64,000 nt of DNA. It comes from Streptomyces sp. MA5143a. Its GTDB lineage: Bacteria; Actinomycetota; Actinomycetes; Streptomycetales; Streptomycetaceae. The notes under the pieces were generated by a model that ran no database searches, was not told where the DNA came from, and was given only the letters and a program-made list of their open reading frames with translations. Where the stretch lies: contig NZ_OLMK01000050.1 of assembly GCF_900290235.1 (NCBI RefSeq), positions 1-64,000 of the forward strand, written 5' to 3'. The position numbers and the translations under genes are program-made. Shown piece after piece: positions 1-8,006 of the stretch. Position 1 is the first letter of the stretch; each line of letters begins with the position of its first letter.

Positions 1-70
1 GGTACGCGCTCCGGCGTGGACGTCATAAACGGCTCACATGCCTAGACGAGTAGGTGAGGAGAGTCTGACC

Positions 71-316
71 GTGTTCCTTCCCAAGTACCCCGACAGCCCC
101 ACCCCGCCGCCCGCACATACCCACACCCCGGCCGATCCGGCGCCCGTACGGCGCTCGCTCCCGGCGGTCTCGATCAGTCCTGGGGTCGTGGCGGCCGTGG
201 TCGTCGGCGGTGTCGTCCTCACCGCGCTCCTGGCCGCCGTCGCCGTCTCGGCCGTCTCCGTCGCCATCGCGGCCGTGGTTTTGCGCTCCCTGATCCGCGA
301 GCAGAACCGGCGCTGA
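71..316 (+). CDS. SpdD-like small membrane protein (plasmid spread)
   Basis: This 81-residue protein has a Pro/Thr/His-rich N-terminus (about residues 1-30) and then one or two hydrophobic Val/Ala-rich segments (about 36-70) ending in a basic tail, R-S-L-I-R-E-Q-N-R-R. Proteins like this sit just upstream of rep in Streptomyces conjugative elements, where Spd proteins help intramycelial spread of the transferred DNA. The GTG at 71 is preferred because it is preceded by GAGGAG at a suitable distance. An ATG at 38 in the same frame has no good ribosome binding site. Identification rests on position and membrane topology more than on sequence motifs. Confidence 0.6.
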   Translation: MFLPKYPDSPTPPPAHTHTPADPAPVRRSLPAVSISPGVVAAVVVGGVVLTALLAAVAVSAVSVAIAAVVLRSLIREQNRR

Positions 317-328
317 ACGCGCACGGCA

Positions 329-368
329 CCCGGGGCGGCGCACACGACCAAGCATCCGCCGCCCCGGG
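329..368 (+). terminator. Hairpin between spd and rep
   Basis: Perfect 12-bp arms (329-340 and 357-368, core CCCGGGGCGGCG) surround a 16-nt loop. There is no T-run. The hairpin may attenuate transcription into rep or stabilise the upstream message. Confidence 0.5.
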
Positions 369-408
369 GCCATCACTCCTGACCGAGCCAGTCAGAAGGA
401 GAACCGCC

Positions 409-1755
409 ATCTTCACCCGCACCACACCGCCCCCGCTCCCGGAACTCGCGAAGCTCGCGGAGCACGGCACCCTGCCCGGTATCCTCCGCCAGCTCTCCGG
501 ACTCGGCGGCTGCACCCACCCGATCCGCCTCGACGGCCACCGCACCGAGCACGGCGTCGACACCACGACCGGCGAGATCGACCGCGTCCTCCAGCACCTC
601 GACTCCACCGACCTCCCGGCCGGCCAACTCCTCGTCCGCTGCAACAACCGCCGCACCACCCGGTGCGCGGCCTGCTCCGAGGTCTACCGCCGCGACACCT
701 TCCACCTGATCACCTCCGGCCTGCGCGGCGGCAAGGGCACCCCCGAACACGTCGCCACCCACCCCCGCGTCTTTGCCACCTTCACCGCCCCGAGCTTCGG
801 CCCGGTCCACAACCGCCCCTCCAGCGGGCGCCCCTGCCGTTGCGGCACCCGACACGACCAGGACGACGCCGAACTCGGCACCCCGCTCGACCCGGACACC
901 TACGACTACGAAGCTGCCGTCCTGTGGAACGCCCACGCCGGTCCGCTCTGGCGACGCTTCTCCACCTACCTGCGCCGAGAGGTCGCCAAGCGTGCGGGAC
1001 TGTCACAACGCCGCTTCCGCGAACACGCCCGCGTCTCCTTCGCCAAGGTCGCCGAGTACCAAAAGCGCGGCGCCGTCCACTTCCACGCCGTGATCCGCAT
1101 CGACGGCCCCACCGGCGGCGACACCCCACCCCCGGCCTGGGCCACCGCCGAACTCCTCACGGACGCCATCGCGACAGCGGCCGCCAAGGTGCGCGTGGAC
1201 GGCCCGGCCATCGACGGCCGCACCCACACCTTCACCTTCGGCCGCCAACTCGACGTCCGCACCATCCGATCCGCCGACTTCAACGACGGCCACGAGCTGA
1301 CCGAACGCGCGGTCGCCTCGTACATCGCCAAGTACGCCACCAAGGGCGCCGAGACTGCCACGGGAGCCCTCGACCGGCCGCTCAAGTTCGCGGCCGAACT
1401 CGCTCAGCTCGACATCAGCGACCACGCCCGCCGCCTCATCCGAACCGCCTGGACCCTCGGCGGCCGCAAGGACCTCGAACACCTCCGCCTCCGCGCCTGG
1501 GCCCACATGCTCGGCTTCCGCGGCCACTTCTCCACCAAATCCCGCCGCTACTCCACCACCCTCGGCGCCCTCCGCGACGCCCGCGCCGAATGGCGCCGAG
1601 CACAAGCCGCGACAGCCAACGGACCGGCTACAGATACGACATACGTCCTCGCCCACTGGGTTTTTGCAGGAACCGGGCTCTCCGACACCGAAGCCTGGCT
1701 CGCCGAATCCCTCACGCCCGCCCCCGGATCAGAAGGAGAACCCACCCGTGGCTGA
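409..1755 (+). CDS. Replication initiator of the AICE (RepSA-like), ATC start inferred
   Basis: This reads as a roughly 448-residue rolling-circle-type replication initiator like RepSA of pSAM2. An early Cys pair (R-C-A-A-C near residues 85-88) looks like zinc-ribbon remains. The segment F-A-T-F-T-A-P-S-F-G-P-V-H is typical of the family. H224-F225-H226 followed by A-V-I-R fits an HUH metal-binding motif, and Y305-x-x-K308-Y309 fits the catalytic Tyr/Lys motif. Between the upstream stop at 55-57 and GTG 1090 this frame has no ATG, GTG or TTG, but AAGGAGA at 396-402 lies 6 nt before ATC 409, which is taken as the start. A CTG at 379 is the alternative. The 3' end overlaps xis by 8 nt. Confidence 0.8.
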   Translation: MFTRTTPPPLPELAKLAEHGTLPGILRQLSGLGGCTHPIRLDGHRTEHGVDTTTGEIDRVLQHLDSTDLPAGQLLVRCNNRRTTRCAACSEVYRRDTFHLITSGLRGGKGTPEHVATHPRVFATFTAPSFGPVHNRPSSGRPCRCGTRHDQDDAELGTPLDPDTYDYEAAVLWNAHAGPLWRRFSTYLRREVAKRAGLSQRRFREHARVSFAKVAEYQKRGAVHFHAVIRIDGPTGGDTPPPAWATAELLTDAIATAAAKVRVDGPAIDGRTHTFTFGRQLDVRTIRSADFNDGHELTERAVASYIAKYATKGAETATGALDRPLKFAAELAQLDISDHARRLIRTAWTLGGRKDLEHLRLRAWAHMLGFRGHFSTKSRRYSTTLGALRDARAEWRRAQAATANGPATDTTYVLAHWVFAGTGLSDTEAWLAESLTPAPGSEGEPTRG

Positions 1756-1960
1756 CCGCTACCTCACCGTGGCGCAGGTGGCCGAACTCCTCGGTACGAC
1801 GGAACGCTTTCCGCGCCGACTGATCGCCGAGCGACGCATTGCGTTCGTCAAGGTCGGCCGACACGTCCGCATCCCGGAGAGCGCGGTGAATGCCTTCATC
1901 GACGCCAACACTGTGCAGCCGATCGGCCACCGGCGCGGTTCCCTTCGGAGGGTCGCCTGA
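1748..1960 (+). CDS. xis: Excisionase (Xis), HTH domain
   Basis: This 70-residue protein has an excisionase/MerR-like winged helix: L-T-V-A-Q-V-A-E-L-L-G, then R-R-L-I-A-E-R-R-I, then V-K-V-G-R-H-V-R-I-P, and a Ser-Ala-Val helix. Such proteins bend attachment-site DNA and drive the integrase toward excision. GTG 1748 is chosen because AGAAGGAGA lies 8-10 nt upstream and the protein then starts V-A-D-R-Y-L-T. The gene starts inside the end of rep and its stop TGA shares a base with the int ATG, so rep, xis and int are probably co-translated. Confidence 0.85.
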   Translation: MADRYLTVAQVAELLGTTERFPRRLIAERRIAFVKVGRHVRIPESAVNAFIDANTVQPIGHRRGSLRRVA

Positions 1961-3105
1961 TGGCCAACAAGAAGGGGAGGCGTAGAAGCTTCGGGTCGGT
2001 CCGGCAGCTTCCGTCCGGTCGGTGGCAGGTCCGCTACCGCGACCCGGAGACGGGCCAGTTGCGTCCGGCCGAGAAGACCTACCCGACCAAGACCGATGCT
2101 CAAGCCGCTCTCACGCACATCGAGTCTGACATCACGCGTGAACAGTGGTCGGACCCGGACGCCGGGGCGGTGAACTTCGAGGAGTACGCAACCGCGTGGC
2201 TGCGGGACCGGAAGCTCGCCGACCGCACCCGAGAGCGGAACGAGTCGGTGGTGCGGCTGCACATTCTGCCCACCTTCGGGGCCGGATCGCTGGCCGACGT
2301 GACGACGACTCGGGTGCGCAGCTGGCGCGGCAGGCTCCTCGCGGCCGGCATCGGTGAGCCGACGGTCGTCAAGGCGTACCAACTGCTGCGGGCCCTGATG
2401 AACACGGCCGTGGACGACGAGCTGATCCGGCGCAACCCGTGCCGCGTCAAGGGGGCGGATCGCTACGACGTGCCTGAGCGGCCGATCCTCACGGTGCCCG
2501 AGGTCTTCGCCGTCGCTGACTCCATCGCGCCGCGCTACCGGCTGCTCGTGCTCTTGGCGGCCTTCACCACGCTGCGCTTCGGGGAACTGGCGGCCCTACG
2601 GCGTCGTGACATCGACCTGGAGGGGCTGACCGTCACGGTCCGCCGGGCTCAGGCTGAATTGCAGAGCGGTCGCCTGTTCGACAAGGCACCGAAGTCTGCG
2701 GCCGGGGTGCGTACCGTCTCCTTCCCGGCCGAACTGTTCGACGAGGTCACGCGCCACCTGGAGCAGTTCGCTGCTCCGGGCCGTGAGGGGCACGTCTTCG
2801 TTGGGCCGCTGGGTGGGCAACTGCGACGGAGCAACTTCCGCGATGACTGGGTCAAGGCCAGGAAGGCAGCGGGTGTCACCTCTGAACTGCACTTCCACGA
2901 TCTTCGGCACACGGGCAACACGCTGGCCTCGACGGCCGGGGCCAGCACCCGTGAGCTGATGACTCGCATGGGCCACAGCAGCTCGCGCGCCGCGCTGATC
3001 TACCAGCACATGACCAGCGACCGTGACCGGGCCATCGCTGATCGGCTCGGAGCCATGATCCGCGAGGGCGGGGGAGAGACCCCCCGGCTGGGGGATGTGG
3101 ACTGA
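1960..3105 (+). CDS. int: Site-specific tyrosine integrase
   Basis: This 381-residue tyrosine recombinase catalyses integration and excision at the tRNA attachment site. The N-terminal part has an AP2-like arm-binding segment (G-S-V-R-Q-L-P-S-G-R-W-Q-V-R-Y-R-D) and a SAM-like core-binding domain (about 70-160). The catalytic residues are visible: R206 (T-L-R-F-G-E-L), H313-x-x-R316 (H-D-L-R-H), H339 (M-G-H) and nucleophile Y348 (I-Y-Q-H). Length is normal and the reading frame intact, so the enzyme is probably active. It is coupled to xis by a one-base TGATG overlap and faces a bidirectional terminator and the tRNA gene. Confidence 0.93.
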   Translation: MANKKGRRRSFGSVRQLPSGRWQVRYRDPETGQLRPAEKTYPTKTDAQAALTHIESDITREQWSDPDAGAVNFEEYATAWLRDRKLADRTRERNESVVRLHILPTFGAGSLADVTTTRVRSWRGRLLAAGIGEPTVVKAYQLLRALMNTAVDDELIRRNPCRVKGADRYDVPERPILTVPEVFAVADSIAPRYRLLVLLAAFTTLRFGELAALRRRDIDLEGLTVTVRRAQAELQSGRLFDKAPKSAAGVRTVSFPAELFDEVTRHLEQFAAPGREGHVFVGPLGGQLRRSNFRDDWVKARKAAGVTSELHFHDLRHTGNTLASTAGASTRELMTRMGHSSSRAALIYQHMTSDRDRAIADRLGAMIREGGGETPRLGDVD

Positions 3106-3150
3106 AAGTGGACTAACTGGCACGCGTGTGGCACGGCCTCGAACACGACG

Positions 3151-3192
3151 AAGGGCCAGCCTGGGAGGGAACCCTCCTGAGCTGGCCCTTTT
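3151..3192. terminator. Bidirectional terminator between int and tRNA-Arg
   Basis: AAGGGCCAGC (3151-3160) pairs with GCTGGCCCTT (3181-3190), and an inner GGAGGG/CCCTCC stem sits between them. TTTT follows on the + strand and CTT..AAG symmetry serves the minus strand. It separates int from the convergent tRNA gene. Confidence 0.85.
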
Positions 3193-3196
3193 GCTG

Positions 3197-3269
3197 TGCC
3201 CCCGGCAGGATTCGAACCTGCGACACCCGCTTTAGGAGAGCGGTGCTCTATCCCCTGAGCTACGAAGGC
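3197..3269 (-). tRNA. tRNA-Arg (anticodon CCU), AICE attachment gene
   Basis: The minus strand folds as a full cloverleaf: acceptor GCCTTCG/CGGGGGC with discriminator A, D arm GCTC/GAGC, anticodon stem CCGCT/AGCGG with loop CTCCTAA (anticodon CCT at 3234-3236), variable GTGTC, and T arm GCAGG-TTCGAAT-CCTGC. CCA is not encoded directly. The acceptor stem has two consecutive U-G wobble pairs at positions 4 and 5. The 3' end faces the integrase, as expected for a tRNA attachment site. Confidence 0.95.
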
Positions 3270-3516
3270 GGGGTGGCGTGGTGTGGTGCTTCGCCGCCGT
3301 CAGTGTAGCGGGTGGTGGTGGGGCGGTCGGATCTGTTTGGGGTTGGTAATTCGGTTCTCCCTGTCGGGGGGAGGGGCCTAGCATCGGCGCCGTTGTGTCG
3401 GACGGTGTTCGGGATTTCGGACGGAGTCTCGGGCGGGCGTTCGGATGGTTGACAGGAGCGTGGTTCTGTCGTGCGGGCGCCGCCCGTGCGGCAGGGCGCC
3501 GAGCAGAACGGATGTG

Positions 3517-4740
3517 ATGCCATTGAACGCGGTGATCGAGGCGCGCGGGTTGTCCAAGGTGTTTCATACGACCGTGCGCCGGCCAGGGCTCGGCGGGGCG
3601 CTCCGGTCGCTCGTCAGCCCGGAGCGCGTGGCCAAGGTCGCGGTGCGGGACGTCGACTTCTCTGTGGGGAAAGGGGAGTTGCTCGCACTCCTCGGGCCCA
3701 ACGGTGCCGGCAAGTCCACCACGATCAAGATGCTCACCGGCATCCTCACCCCCACCTCCGGCGAGGCTCTCGTCGCCGGCGTCGTGCCGCACCGGGACCG
3801 GGAGCGCAACGCCCACAACATCGGCGCCGTCTTCGGGCAGCGGACCCAACTGTGGTGGGACCTGCCCGCCCGGGAGTCGTTCGCGATCCTCCGCGACATC
3901 TACGGTGTCCCCGAGGACCGGTACCGGGAGCGCATCGACGAGTTCGACGGGCTGCTCGAACTCTCCGAGTTCTGGGACACCCGCGTCCGGCATCTGTCCC
4001 TCGGGCAGCGCGTCCGGTGCGATCTCGCCGCCTCTCTGCTGCACGACCCTCCCGTGGTCTTCCTCGACGAGCCCACCATCGGCATGGACGTGGTCGTCAA
4101 GGAGCAGGTCCGGCGGTTCCTTCGGCACCAGGTCGAGCAGCGGGAGCGGACCGTCCTGCTCACCACGCACGACATGACCGAGGTCGCCCGGCTCGCCGAG
4201 CGGGTCGTCCTCATCAACCACGGCCGCATCGTCCTCGACGGGCCGCTCCAGGAGATCCGGCGTCGCTTCGGCGGCACCTGGCAGATTCGCGCGACCCTCG
4301 CCGACCCCGCCGACGTCCAGGAGATCGAGCGCCAGGAGCAGTTCGCCGGCGGCGACGGTCCAGATGGTGGCGACGGTCCAGATGGCGGTGACGGTCCCGA
4401 CGGTCCCCATGGCGGTCAGCGCGACCTCTCCTCCCTGCCCGGCTTCGCCGGCATCGGCGTCCTGCGCCGCGAAGGGCCCCGCGTCGTGTTCGGACCCGTC
4501 GGGGACGGCGCCCCCTCCGTGCACGAGGCCCTGAAGGTCGTCATCGGGCGCTTCCAGGTCACCGACCTCGCCCTGGAGGAGAACGACCTCGAGGACGTCA
4601 TGCGCTCCGCCTATCTGAGTGACGTGCCGGGGCAGGGCCACCTGGAGTCCGAGGACCCGTCCCCCTCGTCGCCCTCGCCCCCCTCGTCCCCCTCGTCTTC
4701 CTCCTCCGCCGCCGTTACCTCCGCCTCCCAGGGCGGCTGA
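3517..4740 (+). CDS. ABC exporter ATP-binding subunit (ABC-2/DUF990 type)
   Basis: From M(3517) this is a 407-residue nucleotide-binding protein: Walker A G-P-N-G-A-G-K-S (60-67), Q-loop F-G-Q-R-T-Q-L-W-W-D, signature L-S-L-G-Q, Walker B V-F-L-D-E-P-T, and H-loop T-T-H-D. The long insertion before Walker A and the L-W-W-D motif are typical of the ABC-2 exporter class that pairs with two six-helix permeases. The C-terminal region carries a GDGPDG tandem insertion and a Ser/Pro-rich tail. An in-frame ATG at 3445 also exists, but family N-termini match M-P-L-N-A-V-I-E-A-R. The permease genes follow after 2 nt and then with overlap, so the three form one operon. The substrate is unknown. Confidence 0.9.
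   Translation: MPLNAVIEARGLSKVFHTTVRRPGLGGALRSLVSPERVAKVAVRDVDFSVGKGELLALLGPNGAGKSTTIKMLTGILTPTSGEALVAGVVPHRDRERNAHNIGAVFGQRTQLWWDLPARESFAILRDIYGVPEDRYRERIDEFDGLLELSEFWDTRVRHLSLGQRVRCDLAASLLHDPPVVFLDEPTIGMDVVVKEQVRRFLRHQVEQRERTVLLTTHDMTEVARLAERVVLINHGRIVLDGPLQEIRRRFGGTWQIRATLADPADVQEIERQEQFAGGDGPDGGDGPDGGDGPDGPHGGQRDLSSLPGFAGIGVLRREGPRVVFGPVGDGAPSVHEALKVVIGRFQVTDLALEENDLEDVMRSAYLSDVPGQGHLESEDPSPSSPSPPSSPSSSSSAAVTSASQGG
4351..4404 (+). repeat. 18-bp tandem repeat inside the ABC ATPase gene
   Basis: Three in-frame 18-bp units (4351-4368, 4369-4386, 4387-4404) encode G-D-G-P-D-G hexapeptides between the ATPase domain and the C-terminal domain. The first two differ by one base. This looks like slippage expansion of a linker. 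Confidence 0.85.
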
Positions 4741-4742
4741 CC

Positions 4743-5606
4743 ATGGCGTCCTCGACCCCCACCCCCACCCCCACGGACACCACCCCCACCCCCACCCCCA
4801 CCCCCACCCTCTCCCGCCTCCGGCGCATCGCCTCCATCACGCCCCGCGGTGAGTTCCTCGCCCCACCCCGAATGACCGCCACCGCCGTACGGCTGTTCGT
4901 GCAGGTGTGTCTGGTCGTCTATCTCTGGCGGGGCCTGTACGCGAACACCTCGTCCAGCGCCGGGCTCGACGAGACCCAGGCCGTCGGCTACGCCGTACTC
5001 GCCGTGCTGGCGGGCCGGATCCGCGGGCTGGACCGGCGTGCCGGGCGCGACACCGTCATCCAGCATCTGCACTTCGGCACGATCGTCTACTGGTACCTGC
5101 GGCCCATGCGGCCCCAGCGCTACTACGCGCTCCGCGCCCTCGGCGACCAGGTGTACGGCTTCGGCTGGGTGCTCGGCGGTTACGTGCTCTGCCTCGCCGC
5201 CGGGGTCGTCGCCCCGCCCGACTCCGTCGAGGTGGCCGCGGTCTTCGTCGTGAGCATGCTGCTCGGCCAACTCGTCCTGTACTACGTGATGATGCTCGTC
5301 GACCTGCTGTGCTTCTGGACGCTGCGCAACGAGTCGGCCCTCCTCATCCTCGTCTTCGCCCAGAACCTGCTGTCCGGCGTGTACGCGCCGCTCTGGTACT
5401 TCCCGGACTGGTTCATCACCCTCAGCGCGTTCCTGCCGTTCCAGGCGACCCTCGGCGTGCCGCTCTCCATCTACGTCGGCCGTATCGGGGTCGGTGACGC
5501 GTTCGGGCAGATGGCGATCCAAGGGGTGTGGATCGTGCTGCTCGCCCTGCTCACCCGCCGGCTGTGGGACCTGGCCGGCCGCCGTGTCGTGGCCCAGGGA
5601 GGATGA
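4743..5606 (+). CDS. ABC-2 exporter permease 1
   Basis: This 287-residue integral membrane protein has about six hydrophobic segments, including V-Q-V-C-L-V-V-Y-L-W, V-A-A-V-F-V-V-S-M-L-L-G-Q-L-V-L-Y-Y and I-V-L-L-A-L-L-T. It belongs to the ABC-2 permease group paired with the ATPase just upstream. The first 22 residues are a Thr-Pro repeat from a run of CCCCCA units, which is hydrophilic and probably dispensable. The gene starts 2 nt after the ATPase stop and ends overlapping the second permease, so it is translated from the operon message. Confidence 0.85.
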   Translation: MASSTPTPTPTDTTPTPTPTPTLSRLRRIASITPRGEFLAPPRMTATAVRLFVQVCLVVYLWRGLYANTSSSAGLDETQAVGYAVLAVLAGRIRGLDRRAGRDTVIQHLHFGTIVYWYLRPMRPQRYYALRALGDQVYGFGWVLGGYVLCLAAGVVAPPDSVEVAAVFVVSMLLGQLVLYYVMMLVDLLCFWTLRNESALLILVFAQNLLSGVYAPLWYFPDWFITLSAFLPFQATLGVPLSIYVGRIGVGDAFGQMAIQGVWIVLLALLTRRLWDLAGRRVVAQGG

Positions 5607-5608
5607 CC

Positions 5609-6457
5609 ATGACCACACCGTCCACCAGCGGGAGCCCCACCGCGTCCGTGCGTGGGGTCCGTGCCGCCCGCGTCGTCTGGCGGATCACCAAGCTCAACTT
5701 CAAGGCGCGGCTGGAGTACCGGGGCGAGTTCCTGATGGGGGTCGCCATCGGGGCGATCTGGCAGGTCTCGATCATCGTCTTCGCCTCGGTGCTGCTCACC
5801 CGGTTCCCCGGGCTCGGCGGCTGGTCCAGCTCCGACGTCCTGCTGATCGCGAGCATGCGGATGCTCGCGCACGGGCTGTACGTGCTGTTCCTCGGCCGGA
5901 TCCAGTACATGAACGTCCTCGTCCAGGAGGGGATCGTCGACCCCTGCCTGATCCGGCCCATGCCGGTGTACCGGCAGGTCCAGCTCGCCTTCTTCCCCGT
6001 CAACGCCATCGGTGACCTGGTCGTCGCGGTCGGGCTGTTCGCCGCCGCGCTCCAGCGGAGCTCGCTGGACTGGACGGCGGGGCGGATCGCGTACGTCGTG
6101 GCCGGGGTTCTCGGCGGGATGCTCGTCGAGGCCGCGCTGTTCACGGCGCTGGCCGCGGCCGCGTTCCACTTCCCGGCCACCTCGTACTGGGCCCAGTGGC
6201 TGGAGGAGCTGATGGGCACCTTCGGCAGCTATCCGCTGAGCATCCTGCCGAAGGTCGCCTCCGCCGCGTTCACCTTCGTCGTGCCGCTCGCCTTCATCGC
6301 CTACTTCCCGGCCGGGGTACTGACCGGCCACGGCGGTGACCTGGGCGTACCGCGGGCGCTCGCGGTGGCCGCGCCGTTCGTCGGCCTTGTCGCCTTCGTC
6401 CTGTCCCGGCTGCTGTGGAACTGGAGCCTCAGCCGCTACACGGGCGTCAACGGGTAG
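5609..6457 (+). CDS. ABC-2 exporter permease 2
   Basis: This 282-residue membrane protein has six predicted helices. The conserved start of the family reads I-T-K-L-N-F-K-A-R-L-E-Y-R-G-E-F. AGGGAGG at 5596-5602 is 6 nt from ATG 5609, so this ATG is preferred over the ATG at 5603 that overlaps the previous stop. Together with permease 1 it would form the heterodimeric channel for the ATPase. A TetR gene lies convergent just downstream and is a possible but unproven regulator. Confidence 0.87.
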   Translation: MTTPSTSGSPTASVRGVRAARVVWRITKLNFKARLEYRGEFLMGVAIGAIWQVSIIVFASVLLTRFPGLGGWSSSDVLLIASMRMLAHGLYVLFLGRIQYMNVLVQEGIVDPCLIRPMPVYRQVQLAFFPVNAIGDLVVAVGLFAAALQRSSLDWTAGRIAYVVAGVLGGMLVEAALFTALAAAAFHFPATSYWAQWLEELMGTFGSYPLSILPKVASAAFTFVVPLAFIAYFPAGVLTGHGGDLGVPRALAVAAPFVGLVAFVLSRLLWNWSLSRYTGVNG

Positions 6458-6488
6458 GACGACGTTCGCCGGAGGGCGGGCGGCGCGG

Positions 6489-7214
6489 CTACGGCAACCG
6501 CGTCGCCAGCCCGTCCAGTACGCGCTCCAACCCGTACTGGAACCCCTCCTCCCGCGCGGTCCGCGGGTCCGCGCCGCGTTGTTCGGCGTAGCCCTCCCGC
6601 AGCAGCGGATAGTCCTGGGCGGCCTCCTCGGCGGCCGGCCACAGGCGCTCGACCAGCGTCTGCTCGTCCTGGCCGCTGCGGGCGAGGACGGTGAGCCAGG
6701 CGGCCTCGCTCGTGGCCATGCCGGTGACGTACGCGACGAGGGTGCCGAGGGCACGGTCCGCCTCGTCGGCCGGGAAACCGGCGGTGGTCAGCAGTTTCAG
6801 CATGGCCTCGGACACGCGCATCCAGTTGGGGCCGAGGTACGACATGCCCATCTCGCCGAGCACGGAGGCGAGCCAGGGGTGGCGCAGGATCGTCGCGCGC
6901 AGGCTGTGGGCGCACCGGGCCGTGTCCGCGCGCCAGGTGGCGGGGTCGGGGGAGGCGGTGACCTCGATCTCGCCGTAGACCTCGTCGACGGCCAGCTCGA
7001 TCAGCTCGTCCTTGTTGGCCACGTGACGGTAGAGCGAGGTGGCGCCCGCGCCCAGCCGACCGCCGAGCTTGCGCATGCTGAGGGCGTCGATGCCCTCCTC
7101 GTCGAGCAGTCGCAGCGCCTCGGACACGATGTGCTCCCTGCTCAGCGCGGGCTGCTCCCGGCCGGTCCGGGGGCGGGTCCACACCGACTGGAAGCCCTGC
7201 TGCTCGGCTGGCAT
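6489..7214 (-). CDS. TetR/AcrR-family regulator
   Basis: The protein has 241 residues. The N-terminal HTH is clear: I-V-S-E-A-L-R-L-L-D-E-E-G-I-D-A-L-S-M-R then G-A-G-A-T-S-L-Y-R-H-V-A-N-K-D-E-L. The larger C-terminal ligand domain is of the TetR_C type (long helices, about 85-230), common in drug-responsive repressors. ATG 7214 has GAGAGG upstream. The gene is convergent with the ABC exporter operon, 32 nt away. Its own promoter region (7215-7420) shows no obvious perfect palindrome, so the operator is not assigned. Confidence 0.88.
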   Translation of the reverse strand: MPAEQQGFQSVWTRPRTGREQPALSREHIVSEALRLLDEEGIDALSMRKLGGRLGAGATSLYRHVANKDELIELAVDEVYGEIEVTASPDPATWRADTARCAHSLRATILRHPWLASVLGEMGMSYLGPNWMRVSEAMLKLLTTAGFPADEADRALGTLVAYVTGMATSEAAWLTVLARSGQDEQTLVERLWPAAEEAAQDYPLLREGYAEQRGADPRTAREEGFQYGLERVLDGLATRLP

Positions 7215-7423
7215 CGCCGGTTCCTCTCGTGTCGACGGCTGGTGGCGGCCACCGTAGCGCACGGCATTCGCAGGGTGCGTACAGGCGAGGAGCCGGGCGC
7301 ACGGTGTTCGCACACCGCTCAGCCGTTCGCCACGGCGGGACCTCTGGTGGATCCTCGACTCGTAGCAGCACAACCGTCGGCAGCGGATGACAGCCGGCGG
7401 CCGCGGCCGAAACCGGCGGCAGC

Positions 7424-7455
7424 AGCCCGGGCCATGACTTCTCGTGGCCCGGGCT
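7424..7455 (-). terminator. Terminator of the secreted-protein gene
   Basis: Perfect 10-bp arms AGCCCGGGCC and GGCCCGGGCT surround a 12-nt loop. The hairpin lies 28 nt past the stop of the minus-strand gene at 7484. Confidence 0.6.
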
Positions 7456-7483
7456 TCGCCGTGCCGGGGACCGGGCGGCGCGC

Positions 7484-7870
7484 CTAGTACGGCGGTGCCA
7501 GGTCGATGTTGTCGAGCGTCGTCGACGTGCCCGCCGGACGCTTCAGCGTGAACGTGTCCTTGTAGGTGGCTCCCTCTTCGCAGGTCACAGTGGCCTTCGC
7601 CTTCTGGCCCTTCGTGGGGACCTTCTTGAGGGCGATCGTGTACTCGCCGTTGTCCTCCACGTCCGGGCTCTTGTCGGTGCGGCTCTCCTGGACGGTCTTG
7701 ATGGTCACCTTCACGGCGGAGGTGCCGTCCGGGCAGTCGTCCACGGAGCCCTTGACCGTGACCTTGGGGCTCTTCGGGTCCGCTCCCGCCTGAGTCGCCG
7801 TCGCCAGCGAGGCCGCGGCGGTCAGCGGGAGGACCGCCGCGACGGCGAGAACCGCGATGCGATTGCGCAT
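7484..7870 (-). CDS. Small secreted protein with beta-rich domain, function unknown
   Basis: This 128-residue protein starts with a Sec signal peptide (M-R-N-R-I then a V/A/L core), with likely cleavage after A-T-Q-A-G-A near residue 30. The mature part has alternating Thr/Val/Lys strands and two Cys (D-D-C-P-D-G and T-C-E-E-G) that could form a disulfide. It resembles prealbumin/Cna-B-like folds in pattern only. A terminator hairpin follows the gene. No enzymatic motif is visible. Confidence 0.75.
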   Translation of the reverse strand: MRNRIAVLAVAAVLPLTAAASLATATQAGADPKSPKVTVKGSVDDCPDGTSAVKVTIKTVQESRTDKSPDVEDNGEYTIALKKVPTKGQKAKATVTCEEGATYKDTFTLKRPAGTSTTLDNIDLAPPY

Positions 7871-8006
7871 GACTTCTCCTCAGCAGGTCGGCTGTCCCCC
7901 GCACCCAACATCCGACGTCGCCGCGACGCGATCAAGAGGGACGGTTACCCACCGGGGCCGGGGTAGGGCTACCCACGGCACCCACGCCCACGGCCCGCGG
8001 CGGGGG

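Larger units (their letters stand above)
1..3270. mobile_element. Right end of an integrative element (AICE) in tRNA-Arg
   Basis: SpdD-like, Rep, Xis and Int genes run in one direction and end next to the 3' end of a tRNA gene. This is the gene order of actinomycete integrative and conjugative elements of the pSAM2/SLP1 type. Neighbouring genes overlap or nearly overlap (rep/xis by 8 nt, xis/int by 1 nt). The transfer genes and the other attachment site must lie left of the window. The tRNA is intact, as expected when the element carries a copy of its 3' part. The exact attachment core cannot be set without the other junction. Confidence 0.85.

Noticed and set aside
663..1823. 386-codon + strand frame over the rep gene
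   Set aside because: The product is Arg/Pro/His-rich and out of frame with conserved Rep sequence.
3126..3308. 60-codon + strand frame crossing the tRNA-Arg gene
   Set aside because: It is an antisense translation of the tRNA (the R-I-R-T-C-D-T-R-F product is a known annotation artefact).
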